A stretch of 64,000 bases of DNA from Voacanga thouarsii (lineage: Eukaryota; Streptophyta; Magnoliopsida; Gentianales; Apocynaceae). This document shows positions 1 to 11,214 of the stretch, piece by piece; position 1 is the first letter of the stretch; each line of letters begins with the position of its first letter. Below the pieces are notes generated by a model. That model searched no databases. It was not told the DNA's origin and saw only the letters and a list, made by a program, of their open reading frames with translations. The stretch is taken from contig JANUWF010000008.1 in the NCBI GenBank assembly GCA_026120185.1, forward strand, positions 2,542,001-2,606,000, written 5' to 3'. The position numbers were made by a program, and so were the translations under genes.

Positions 1-377
1 CTTAGTTTTATGGCATATTCAGAAACACCATTCATCTTAAAGGTATCACAAATTTCAAGAAAACTAGCTAGGTGGGCATTAGGATCTTTTTCAGGTAACC
101 CATCGAATTAAACCATGTTTTGGACCATCTGGATGATATTGGACTTTATTTCAAAATTATTTGCATCCACTCTAGGTCAAGTAATACTCGAGCCTGTGCC
201 CGAGATTGCAGGTTTCACAAAGTCATCCATGACCCTCCTGTTGTTGTCAGCATTATTGTTTTGAGCACCGTCCATATCTGCGATTAAGTTCCTTTTGATT
301 GTCCAGCGGGTTTTTGATAATGTCCTTTCGATTTCAGGATCAAAATCTACTATGTCGCCTTCAGATTGTCGGGTCAT
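1..377 (-). pseudogene. Ty3/gypsy gag, N-terminal fragment (element E)
   Basis: Reading leftward from the ATG at 377, the protein opens MTRQSEGDIVDFDPEIERT, a start I recognise from plant gypsy gag proteins. Downstream in the same frame comes typical gag text ([15 protein letters not shown], then [18 protein letters not shown]) running off the left edge. Two in-frame stops break it: a TGA at 177-179 where Arg is expected, and a TAA near residue 90 where Gln of a VQF-like motif is expected. Both fit single C-to-T changes. Gag would form the particle that packages element RNA; this copy cannot. It lies 273 bp inside LTR E, the normal place for gag. Family assignment is from memory of gag sequences; the exact clade (Athila or Tat-like) is inference. 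Confidence 0.8.
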
Positions 378-649
378 GTACCAAGGCGAACACCTAGAAA
401 AGATAAGACAAAAGTTAGATAACGGAATTCACAATTCAAACAAAATTACAAGAACATGTTAGTCAATTTACACATCAGTCAAAGGTAGTAATTAGATTTC
501 AAAGATATACAAGATACAAAAGATGGAACCTTTGTGCGCAAAAAATAATTGTATAAATTTATATATTTACATATTTGCATATTTACATGGTTAAATCAAC
601 AAAATCCAAGCTTTCATGATATTGTTCCCTGATAGCAGTACAAAAAACT
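378..649 (-). other. Leader and degenerate primer-binding site of element E
   Basis: Untranslated leader between LTR E and gag. On the minus strand, directly after the LTR end, 649 down to 624 reads like a worn form of the plant gypsy primer site TTTTTGGCGCCGTTGCCGGG: the flanks match but the GGCGCC core is lost. The following stretch (TATCATGAAAGCTTG and onward) matches the leader after LTR D at about 58640-58725, which ties E and D to one family. Confidence 0.7.
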
Positions 650-2123
650 TGATGTGTTTGAATTTGGGTATAATAATCATATAAAAATAAGCATATTCCC
701 AATCAAGTTAAATTAAAACGTTAACCCTAAACTACACATATGAACAAGCGTACTCATCATTAAGCATAGCATAGGATTTAAAATGAGTGTCGATTCTCCA
801 GGAACAAGTATGCATTAATAACTTTTCTCTCATTGTTTAACCGACTCAATAAAGTGAAAAAGACTAAAAGAAAAATAAAATAAAATAAAATAAAAGAATA
901 TATACATGTTAAGGATGGAGAATTATGTAACTCAAACAATTATTCTGACAAACATGATCTTAAAGTGCCCAATCATTTAATTATTCTCTTAGCATAATGA
1001 AGGATTAATATAGATTCACTTCTTTGGTCAATCCATGAAATCACTATCTTCTAAATAAATTAGCATCACATGGTCAGTTTCAATTAATTCACCCAAAAGA
1101 CGCATTAAACACAGTCCTTGATTAAATTTTCGTGGTCTGGAAAACTTAAAGCATGAAACTAACCAATGAATCAATGGTCTGACAGACATTGATTAATCTT
1201 TAAATACCCAGTTCTTATCAATTAACCTTTTTGGTCAAGCAAGTTAATGGAAAGAAACAACAAACTAATCTCGTAATTAGTATAAGTAATTAAATACTAA
1301 GAATAACAATCAATTAATCAAAAGATCAAAGTAACTCTAAAAATCATGAATACCTAAAACAATGTCAAATTACAATAAAACAATTAATACATCATTGTTA
1401 AAGAAAAAGAAAACAAAGTTAAAAGAAAGCACTCATAAATAAGCCTCCTTCTTCTTCTTTCGTAGACCTTCTTGTACAATCCTCCTTGAACTAAAGAATT
1501 CCTCCTTTAATTTGAGTGATTTGATGTTTTGATCTGCGAATCCTCCCATTTGTCTTGTGTTTTTCCTCTATTTATAGGCTTTAGAAGTGCCTAAAATCGT
1601 TCCTCTAGGGTTTTTGGCCAACTAGAAGTAGGAAAATACTAAAATTCTGTAAATTGTCAAAAAATGAGTGCGAAAATCAAGGCACCACCTTAGCATTAGG
1701 GCACCGCCGGCACCACTTGTCCTGCTTAGGATCGGCGCCGATTGTGGTCTGTTTCTCCGTTCGTTCGTCAATTTTTCTTGATTTTCGCACTAATCCTTTC
1801 AGAGTGCGGCTGGCACCGCCTGTAGCCTCCTAGCCAGCGCCGGTTTGATTTTGTTCTGCTCTGTTTCACCGATTTTTATCATCTCAAAATGAGTGCCAAC
1901 AGCCCGTGGCCGGCGCTAGTTCTCCTGTCCTAGGCGGCGCTGCCTCTGCTCTGTTTTGTAACGTTTTTGTTTTATTTTACCCCTAAAATCTGAAATAATG
2001 TACAAAATACCTTTCCAAGGGTAAAATTTCAAATATGAAGGAATATGATCAGTTATTGAATAAAATGTATTACAAAATAGCCTCAAATAACTAGAAAATA
2101 TATGACTAATTTAGGCCCTATCA
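650..2123 (-). repeat. LTR E, 5' LTR of gypsy element E
   Basis: On the minus strand the LTR begins TGATAGGGCCTAAATTAGTC (2123 downward) and ends ACACATCA at 650, next to the primer site. LTR D (57197-58619) has the matching start TGATATGGGCTAAAATCATC and end ACGCATCA. Length is 1474 bp. U3 holds a GC-rich block (about 1681-1940) with GGCACC/GGCGCC motifs and a perfect 12-bp palindrome at 1731-1742, standing out from the AT-rich surroundings. The TSD cannot be checked because the other end of the element is outside the window. Confidence 0.85.
1569..1577 (-). promoter_or_regulatory. Probable TATA box of LTR E
   Basis: CTATAAATA on the minus strand, in the context GCCTATAAATAGAGG, about 550 bp into the LTR. 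LTR D has GCCTATAAAACC at the equivalent place. It probably marks the U3/R promoter. Confidence 0.55.
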
Positions 2124-4534
2124 ACACATACCCATTGCCTAATTAAGCATTGTCATTAATGAACCCATTGGTAGTGGTACTTCAAATAAATTATTCAAGC
2201 ATTAAGAACTCATCTTGGAATAACTAACATGAACTTGAATGTTGAGTGACTTAAATTCATTTGGCAACATCCACAAAATCTTCGTATCATCGTCATCATC
2301 ACTTAACCTGTTTGGAGTATATTATTGATTATGTAAAAAATGGCTGTCTTAGTGTAATCTTGACTACTACATTTCTTTCTTCCAATCTAAAATATCTACT
2401 AACCTTATCAACAAGTTCAAAGTAAGATATCCAACGTCAGCGAATGCAAGATTTTTTAATGGCCTCATCAAAGAAGGTTTCATAATTGATTTGGTCTAGG
2501 CCTTTTCTTAGAATTCTGGGAGAGAACCTCTACTCTGTATAAATGAATTTTGTAATTTTATATTACAAGGTTCCAATATCAACTGGGGAAAACCCCCTTC
2601 CCCTCCACTTTCTTGAAATGGATCCTGCCTCCAAAAATTTTTGTAGCAATTTACTTCTTGTGAAAACTTCCCAAACATGCAAGGAATGCTTTTCTAGTTG
2701 GCGTGTGACATAGAAAGAAGATTCCATTTGAAAACAGTAAGGTGATATGGGATAGCAGATTTCTTGTCATAGGTTTCTATTTTTCAGTTGATTAGCTCGG
2801 AGGTTTGCCTGGAGAATATCTTAGAGTTTTTGCACTCGTAAATCTCTTTATGATAAATGCAGAGAGTGATTATTTTTCCTACCACCTACTCTAATGATAT
2901 AAGTTTTTCTAGAGTATTGGATGTTATGCAATTTGACATGCTCCCAAAAATAATATTACCTTAGCAATATCCTATTTTGTTGTAGACATTTAAGTTCAAT
3001 TCTCTTGCCATGTCTCTTCTCCTCAGCTACTATCTTTTGCTTTTGCTGACAGTGTTTTCTTCCATTCCGCTACTAGAAATAGTTCCATCATATCATTTAT
3101 ACTCTTTCTTCCTCTTTATGTCCCAAACCTGAGGAGTTGTGGAATTTGGATGGTGTGGGTGCTTTTATTATTGTATATCATGGAAAGAACTATACACGTC
3201 CTACTTTATTGAGGCCACAATCACTTTTAAATAAGAGAGAAGCAATGAAACGTTCAATAGAGGCATGACGTTGCTAGGTAGATTGTGAGATAATCTCCTA
3301 GAGCACTTGAGGAACTGATTGTATTGGGTGTTCATCTCTTTGCATAGGAGGGAAACCTGCAAAAATAATCTAATTTTAGCTGTTTTGTCTTTTTTTCTCA
3401 CTCTGTCTTTTTCTAAATTACAAATCTTATTCTTGCTACACTAGGTTCTTAGGAGGGAAAGACATTTCATAAATGAAATTATCGGTCCCAATTGCTTTAT
3501 ATCTGTTTTATGTCCTTCTGAAAAGAGTGTTTCTTAAATGAGAAGCTAGTAAAGTAGTAACCAAAATACATTCTGTATAATGAGCATTCATTACTGTTGT
3601 CTAGTAGTTTGGTATTATACCTTGTAATTTGATTTTTCTAATTTTTCTTTTTAGGAAATATGGATAGCACTTGAAACATATGTCATTTGTTTTTGGTTTT
3701 TTAGATTATAGCGTTCGTTTATAATGACTTGTTCTTGCAACATTTTAAAATTATTTTGCAGTCTCTAAAACTACACATTTTGAAATTTTCCTAGAATGTA
3801 GAAAAGTTGAAGCTTCAATTGGTGTGTTGTCTTATTTACCTATAGGTTTTATTAATTTTGTGCAATACATATAGATAAAACATTGGTAGAAATGACCAGC
3901 TTTCTCTTAAAATAGGACAAGCATGAGGATAAAGGAGATATGGAATTGACCAAAGGCTCTAAAATTGAACAGGTGTAGTTTCTCAGCTTCATTCAACATG
4001 ATCTTCCTACTGGTCTTGAGATATTTTGACATCATGCCTGATACATGTACTTTAATCATGATCCAGGAAGAAGAACAGGAGATGAACAAATTGTAATCAA
4101 TTGAGTGTAGGATTTCAGTCGCTACTCCTGAATCTTGTGCCCAATCATTTTTGGGGAGCCAATGCCACTAAGAGGTGAAAAGGAAACATTTATTGCTATC
4201 TTCCATTTTAGTTAAGTCATGCAGTTATTCTCAATACTTGGGGTAGATTAAAAATATTCTGTGCAATTATCCTAGATAATGCTAATGCCGAACTGGCATG
4301 TGTTATGTATCTCATTTTGTTTGTTTCATTTTTACCTTTTTTATTGGCTATGTCATAGTTGTAGGCCATCTCTGTTCCTTCTTTTTTCTGAAAAGAATTT
4401 AGAACATGGTTTGACTACTAAGTTATTCAAATTTCATTTACTCATGCTCGTGTGCCTTTCTTGCATGAAGCAGAAATTATCATTTTGCTTTCATTTGTGG
4501 GAATTTTCACGTGAATATTCATTTCTTCACAATG
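2124..4534. other. Unassigned AT-rich flank
   Basis: I see no convincing coding sequence, LTR or RNA gene here. Open frames are short and carry no motif I know. CGCTACTAGAAA near 3069 resembles a CACTA-type terminus only weakly. The stretch could be interior of the CACTA element whose right end is at 5175, or older degraded DNA. Confidence 0.4.
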
Positions 4535-5175
4535 TCTACTTTCCGACCAAATCTATTTGGTAGGAACTATAGTTCCTTTAAATTTCTGACCAAAAGTTTT
4601 GGTAGGAACAGTAACTTTTTAGAAGAAGATTAACTTTCCTACCAGACATTTTGGTAGGAAAGATAATTTCTCTTAGAAAAAATTGCATTTCCGTCCAAAA
4701 TATTTGGTAGGATACAGTTTTCAAAAAAATTTCCTTCCAAACATTTTGGGTGGAATGATTTATATATTTTTTGAAAAATTTCTTTCTGAACAAATTATTT
4801 GGTCGGAAATATTATTTTTTAAAATAAATTTTCCTACCAAATTATTTGGTCAGAAATTTTATTTATTTTTTGAAAACATTATTTTTTTAAAAAATACTTT
4901 CCTACCAAAAATTTTGTACAAAAATTTTCCTGCCAAACAAATTTGGTAGGAAAAAAAAAAATCTCAGTATTTGTAATTATTAATTTCTGACCAATTACTT
5001 ATATTCCAACCATAATTTTGGCTCTAAATTTCCGACCATACTTTAAATTTTGGATGGAAATTTTTTCCTGTCAAAGGGTCTGACCATTACCTTTTGGATG
5101 GAAAATGGTAGGAAAATGAATCTTCCTATCAAAATTGTGAATTTTTGGTAGGAAAAACAATGATTTCTTATAGTG
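4535..5175 (-). mobile_element. CACTA (En/Spm) transposon terminus with subterminal repeats
   Basis: The minus strand reads CACTATAAGAAATC inward from 5175, the characteristic terminal inverted repeat of CACTA elements. Inward of it (4535-5000) lie about ten copies of TTTCCNACCAAA, most paired with TTTGGTNGGAAA, spaced roughly 45-70 bp apart. Such dense subterminal repeats are where CACTA transposase accessory proteins bind. The 3 bases outside the terminus are TCA. I could not locate the partner terminus or matching TSD, so the element's length and transposase are unknown. The two open frames crossing this block are products of the repeats, not genes. Confidence 0.75.
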
Positions 5176-6228
5176 TCACATTATATTTGGCAATCCCAAA
5201 AAAGGCATAGAAAAAAAGGTGGCTCGAATGCATCCATGATAATAATAATATGGACTCAATATGAGATATAGAGAATATTCACATTATTAGAAAATTTTGA
5301 ATAAAAATAAATAAATAAAAAAGATGTGCTTAGTCCAAGAATAGTATCATATCTCTAAAGGTTGTGCATAAGATGTTGACCAAATAACAAAAATTTAGAA
5401 ATATGGATATAATATTTAGAAAGTTTTGGAATTCATTTTTATGTGGTGTAATAAATTAATTGTTTTTCGTACATGCATTTTTCCTAGCAGTCTGGTAGAG
5501 CATGTTAGACTACAAACAATATAGACTTCAAGAAGACCAAATATCAAAATTCACCATTACTTTAGCAAAAAATTTAAAAAATAATAATAAACATACAAAA
5601 TTCACCATTACATAGGTAAAATGAGAGATAGGAATAACTTATAAAAGAGTATGGTAGAGTATTCACCTCCTAAATAGTGACTTCTTCAAAATCTGACACA
5701 GTAACAATTGCATTTTAGATTTGGAGCAGGAGGGAAAAAATAAAATCAGTGTAACATCCCAATGCTCATTGAATGGAAAAGGCTTAGAATATAATGTATT
5801 TTTTGAGTAGAAGTTACCTTAACACTTAAGCTTGTAAATTAATAAACCCATGCCATATTCATATTTTTTTTCCTCTCAGAAATTGCCTAGAATATTGCCA
5901 TTGCCCAGAAATTTGATATGAAGAAAGTAAGAACGAAAATGAGATCTAACTGATTTTAATTACATGGATCCAAGGTCACATTTCTATAATGAGTCCTCAA
6001 GGTTGCACTTTTATAATGAGACTTTAAGGTCTTATTTTTAAAGTCACATTGTATAAATTTCATGTGCAATTCATGTTGCATAAACTCTAGTATGGAGTGC
6101 TCTATTGATAAGAAGCGTAGGATTGGTGTGCAAAGTATCATATTTGAAGATAGCTATCGGTATTTATTTTAAATGGATTGATAATATGTACACATAAATT
6201 AAGATCAAGGTGCCTAAGTTCAATTCAT
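5176..6228. other. Unassigned AT-rich flank
   Basis: Between the CACTA end and Copia-1. No gene seen. TGTAACATCCC at about 5751 resembles the start of a long LTR, but no further support was found. Confidence 0.4.
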
Positions 6229-6233
6229 GTTCC
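6229..6233. repeat. Target-site duplication GTTCC (left) of Copia-1
   Basis: GTTCC directly before the 5' LTR, matched by GTTCC at 18024-18028 after the 3' LTR. It proves both ends of Copia-1. Confidence 0.9.
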
Positions 6234-7594
6234 TGTTCGTGTTGTGCCTAAGAGGCAATCACTTGTACTTTATATAGGACACATTTGTTTTATAATACAA
6301 GGTATTATTTATCTTTCAATTTGTTTTCTTTATTTTCATGTAAAATAAACTGTTAGATAAAGTTCATAGTACAACACCGTGTTAAGAAAATCGTGATAGA
6401 AATCATGATGTGAGATTCCTAATATACTGTATAGTGTTAGTACTTAAATAATATCTAGTCGTAGTATTAATGAGATAGGACTTCATTAATGCGTTAAGAC
6501 TAGCACGTGTTAGACTTTTTGATTTGATCAGGCGGTGGTTCTTACATTCGTGAGTATTGTGATACTCAAAGTTAACACATGGATGCTTGTTAATAGAATA
6601 AGTACATTGGATGATCTGACTATGAAATAATCACATAGATAAATATGTAGTGCCAATGATAGAATCTCGTTATAGCAAACGTGTAAATATATTTAGACTT
6701 GAGATCTTGAAGGTACTTTGTTTATTGAGCATTGTACTTTGATTCTAATCTGGAGCTAAATTGAGAGCTACCTATAGGATGGATATTGGGTACAATGTGA
6801 GGTAGACGAAAGTAGTTGAGAAGGTCAATAAATGATCCACTACTTCTAATAGTACGGGCGAATATCTCACAGCTACTTGTTAGAATTACTACTCATGAAA
6901 TCCTTGGCCAAAGTGATTGTATATTGGAAACAGTTTCAATTGATACACATGTAGAGTAGTGGATTCTTGGTACAAGTACTAATATATTCGGGCTAGCATT
7001 AATATATATTCTGAAGGAAGTTGGCACTAATTTCGTTCTCTAAACTGAATGAGATATTATATAATGAAGGAAATTTATTGCACTATAGTTTGTTATGAAG
7101 GGTTCATGTCAAGCCACTTGACTTCCTGGACTCTTACGTGGTCATGATATGTTGCTAGATACCACTCATGATCTGCTAAATATGGGTTTATTAATTAATG
7201 AATTAATAAACCAATCCTGATTAGAATTAATAGATTAATTCTAAATTATTAAGGATTATTAATCTCAAAGATGTTTGGATTAATTCGTATTCGCTACCAA
7301 TAGATTGGAAAACCTAATAGGTCACACATAAGAGAAGATCATATACTCGAGATGTTATTTGATAATATTGTGGAGATAATTGTGAGAAGCAGAAGTTTTT
7401 TTGGCTAAATAGTAATTGTGAGAACTAGTAGATGCTAATTAAAATTAAAAGAATTCTAATTCTTTTAGAATTCAAAAGGACGTGTGATCAACGGCTATTT
7501 TTCTGGGATTTTTCCTTTAGAATACGCTATGGTTGTTTGATCAAACAGAGACATAGAGAAAATTTATTTTTTTGGGGTTTTGATACACAAGTTT

Positions 7595-7625
<31 letters not shown>

Positions 7626-7960
7626 TCTCTTCTGTACACAGAAACAAACCCTAGCCATCAAAAGAGTCTTCTAGCAGAGACTCGTTTTGATTTCCTTGAG
7701 TCCCTCATGAGGATACTATCAAAGCTAACCTGACACTAAGACTAGAGTGGCTCATCTTGGACGCTGGTGTAGATTGGTTTTGGAACAAGTGTATCTGGAT
7801 CACGCCTCAGTCATTTAACGTGAAGGGAAAAATTTTGAACGACAAAGGTAAAACCCGTGCTTATTTCTTTTGCCTGTTTAAATCATATGCATGTGATCTT
7901 GGGCTGGGATTTCTGTTTTTCTGCTACTATAAGTGTTATAGCATTTCTGAAATCCCTACA
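6234..7960 (+). repeat. 5' LTR of Copia-1
   Basis: Starts TGTTCGTGTTGTGCC and ends CCCTACA just before the primer site; the 3' LTR (16310-18023) matches throughout. A (TC)n tract lies at about 7595-7621, much shorter in the 3' LTR. Length is 1727 bp. Confidence 0.92.
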
Positions 7961-7961
7961 G

Positions 7962-7974
7962 TGGTATCAGAGTC
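7962..7974 (+). other. Primer-binding site of Copia-1
   Basis: TGGTATCAGAGTC, the classic plant copia primer site complementary to the 3' end of initiator Met-tRNA, one base after the LTR. Confidence 0.92.
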
Positions 7975-10353
7975 TGCTTTCTTGTGATTTTAGTGGGTTC
8001 ATTGATGCTATGAAATTGTTTCGAGCATGATTCTAGGCATTGTTTGTCGTTTGTTTTAGAGATTGTGAAAATGTTTCACGATGCGATCATGGTTTCTGAA
8101 AATTGTTTTCTGTTTGATTTCCTTGTCTATGTCTGAAATTGTTTCACGCATATAGTTGGATTATAGAAATTGTTTCTGTAATTTGTTTGGTTTGAATTTG
8201 TTTCTATTTTGGGTCACTGCGTGTGTTCTGAAAAGTGTTTGTAGAATGCACTATTTTTCTGTTCAATTTATTTCTTGAAATTGTTTCAACGATCATGGGT
8301 CTCTGTTGTGTTGTAAACTTGTTCGATTTTCATGAAAATTAGTTTCCTGAAAAATCATAGTTTCGTTTTCAATACAAAAAATATGTTTCTGTGGTTTCTG
8401 CTTGTGCGGCATAAGATGGTTCTTCTGGTTTAATTTTATGCATAACAGAATGTTTGTTTGATTAGAGATGAAAATTGTTTCGTGAGGTTTTGAATTGCAG
8501 GTTTGTGAACACTGCCATATAAACATGAACAGAATGTCTGTTCTTTGAAAATGTAGCAAAAATCGAAAGAAAATGATCTAGAAATAGTTTCTGGAGAAGA
8601 ACGAAGGAGTAAAAAAAAAAAGTTTTTTTTGTCCCAAGCCGCAACTTGAGGCACAATTGGCCAACTTGCGGCTCGCTCGGGACTTGCTTCCCGAAGCTTG
8701 GCTTCCGTGGGTGATCATGGGGAGGATAAACATCATCCTCCCTAAGAAGAAATTTTGTCTTTTATGTAAAAAAAAAATAATAATAATAATTTTGTTTGTG
8801 ATTTGTTTTCCGGTGGTCCATGAGTTTTTTTCTTCTTTTTCCATTTGCGCCCAAAGCTTCCCAGAAGTTATGTTTTGGGACTAACGGAGATAAATTTCTA
8901 AAATTGGTTTTGGAAATTAATGTAGATTATCTAAAATATTGATTTTAGATATATAAAAAAAATTAAAAAAGTTTTTTTTATTAATTCTCGTTTTGAGAAT
9001 TAAATCTAATTATGATTAGTTTTTAAATGGGACCCATGATTTGGGATAAAATTACATATTCAAAATTAATATATTTTTCTAAAATATTGATTTTAGATTA
9101 TTTATTATTATTTAATTCTTAAAATATGATTTTAGCAATTAATAAATTTTCTAAAATATTGATTTTAGATTTTATCCTAATTAAATTATAGAATTTGATT
9201 TTAGAAATTAAATCTAAAATATATATTTTAGATTTTATCTTAATTTAATTTCTAGAATTTGATTTTAGAAATTAAATCTAAATTAGTTTTATTTTTCCAA
9301 AATAGAGATTTTGGAATAATAAAATTATATGTTTAATTTTGTTTAAGCATAATAAATGGCATGGTTGATGGTTATGGACTAAAACCAAATTATATCTATT
9401 CATGCATTTTATAGTTTTGATTTTTATTAAATAAGACCTGCGAGTTCTATCTTCTCTAAAATTCTTGTATAATTCTCTTTTCATCTAACTCCCCTCAAAT
9501 GTAACTCGAGGTTTATCTATTTAGGAAATTTATGTAATTAGATTACATAAGTTAGATAGGAATAGAATTATTTTAATTTTGGAGATGGCGACCAAAACAA
9601 GGCGAGAGGGTAAGACCTTCTACTTAAAACATGAATGAACACATAAGGTTAACCATGTTAATTTCCTTTTTTAGCTCGAGGAAATTAATTTAGGAAATGT
9701 CCATAACCATACCATGTAATCATTTTATTACTATGATTATCAATTTATGTGATTTATTGATATATTTATGCATGTCATTTGATGAAATCACTAAAAGGAA
9801 TAAATTCCTAAATTAATATTAATTCTAATTCCTTCCATTAATATTAAGAACGAAAGTCCTTTTTCGAGACTAGGTTGTTGGGCTAACCCAAGCCTACTCG
9901 ACATCAGGCATGTTCAAGCTATTGAATTAAATTCCTATGGAATTAAATTCCTAATTAATGCATTGGGTTTAAATAAATTCTTTATCCCGGTTGGGCTAAC
10001 TCAAGCATAAAGAAATTTAGAGGAAATTTTGGGGTAGCCCAAAAGGTTTTAAGATTAAAAGATGTTAATCGCCCAATGATCCAGTAATTACATACGATGT
10101 AATTGGTATTGGACACCTACCATTGAACTCAAGAGTGGCTTGTTGGGCAAATCCAAAGTTATTTTTGAGGAATTTGGATACCGGTTCACTAAGAAAGCTT
10201 TCAACGAGTTTTCCCAAATCAATAGTGAGGACTATTGGTTTGAGAAAAAAAGTGGAATAATATTTCATTTAATTAAAGACCTAATTATTTGCTTTACATG
10301 TGCATATACAGCTAGTTAATGTTCTCTATCTTTACATCAAGGTCACGTGCATC
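7975..10353 (+). other. Long leader of Copia-1 with hairpin and palindromic repeats
   Basis: No coding sequence seen in 2.4 kb. A GC-rich hairpin candidate lies at 8631-8683 (GTCCC/GGGAC outside, AGCCGCAA at 8637-8644 with TTGCGGCT at 8666-8673). From 8931 to about 9290 short self-complementary units recur. Confidence 0.6.
8931..9290. repeat. Dispersed palindromic AT-rich unit in the Copia-1 leader
   Basis: CTAAAATATTGATTTTAGAT occurs at 8931-8950, 9079-9098 and 9151-9170, with variants at 9213-9232 and about 9252-9280. Each unit can fold on itself (CTAAAAT with ATTTTAG). Confidence 0.75.
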
Positions 10354-11210
10354 ATGTCAACCAACCTAAACTTACGTAACATCTTGGAGACCAACAAACT
10401 AATTGAGTCAAGCTATCTCGATTGGTATAGAAACTTGAGAATCCTTCTCAAATCGAAAAAGTTGCTCTACGTTCTAGATGCTCATATTCCACCACCACCA
10501 GCTCAAGATGCTTATGTTGATAAGAATGCTATCTACAAGAAGCATAAGGAGGACAGTAACACAACATCTTGTATCATGCTGACGTCAATGACTCCTGAGC
10601 TGCAAAAACAGCATGAGCATATGGATGCTAATCGATGATTTTCCATCTTCAAGAGTTGTTTGACACCTAAGCCAGAATAGAGAGATATGAGATCTTGAAA
10701 CAACTATTCCGTTATAAAATGGCTGAGGGTGCTTTTTTGGCCACTTATAGGCTGAAGATGCTGGGCTTGATTGAGAAGCTTGGATCTCTTGGGTTCATGA
10801 TGGACCATGAATTAAGTGTTGACTTAATTCTACAGTCTTTGCCTAATAGTTTTTCACAATTTGTGATTAACTATCAGATGAACAAGATTGAGTCCACCAT
10901 TCCTGAGTTGATCAATCTTCTCAAGACTACGGAGTCTTTTATAAAGAAGGATTCCAATACAGTCTTGATGATAGAATCTTCTTCTTCCAAGAAGAAAGTT
11001 CAAAAAGAAGAAGAAGAAGGCTCCCACTAAGTCCAAAGGTACTGTGAAGAAGAAGGATGCAACCACCAAAGGCCTATGCCATCATTGTGGCAAAATGGGC
11101 TACTGGAGGCGTAACTACAAAGCCTACTTAGAAACCGTTAAGGAGAAGAAGCAGAAGGAGAAACTTGCAGGCACTTATTTCTACTTTTAGTATGTTTATG
11201 ATTGAGATAA
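10354..11210 (+). pseudogene. Copia-1 gag
   Basis: The ATG at 10354 opens MSTNLNLRNILETNKL, followed by a YLDWYRNLRILLKSKK motif, which is the N-terminus of copia-type gag. A frameshift near 10636 and an in-frame TAA shortly after break it; the rest resumes at 10695 (KQLFRYKMAEGAF) and carries the SLPNSFSQFVINYQMNK gag core. Another frameshift near 11020 precedes a damaged CCHC zinc knuckle at about 11077-11121 (CHHCGKMGYWRRN), where the His and the last Cys have become Tyr. Gag would bind and package the RNA; this copy cannot. The reading frame continues across solo LTR G into the protease. Confidence 0.88.
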
Positions 11211-11214
11211 ATAC
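11210..11214. repeat. Target-site duplication AATAC (left) of solo LTR G
   Basis: AATAC before LTR G, repeated at 13259-13263 after it. The interrupted gag-pol frame rejoins at this point. Confidence 0.88.

Noticed and set aside
3069..3080. CGCTACTAGAAA as the left CACTA terminus
   Set aside because: Two mismatches to CACTATAAGAAA, no subterminal repeats beside it and no matching 3-bp TSD.
4279..4563. Open frame of 94 codons on the plus strand
   Set aside because: Low-complexity Phe/Leu/Cys-rich translation with no motif, running into the CACTA repeat zone.
7432..7987. Two open frames in the 5' LTR of Copia-1
   Set aside because: Within the LTR, ending in the (TC)n tract and primer-site region. 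The 3' LTR counterpart is equally open by chance (17567-17803) and no protein similarity was seen.
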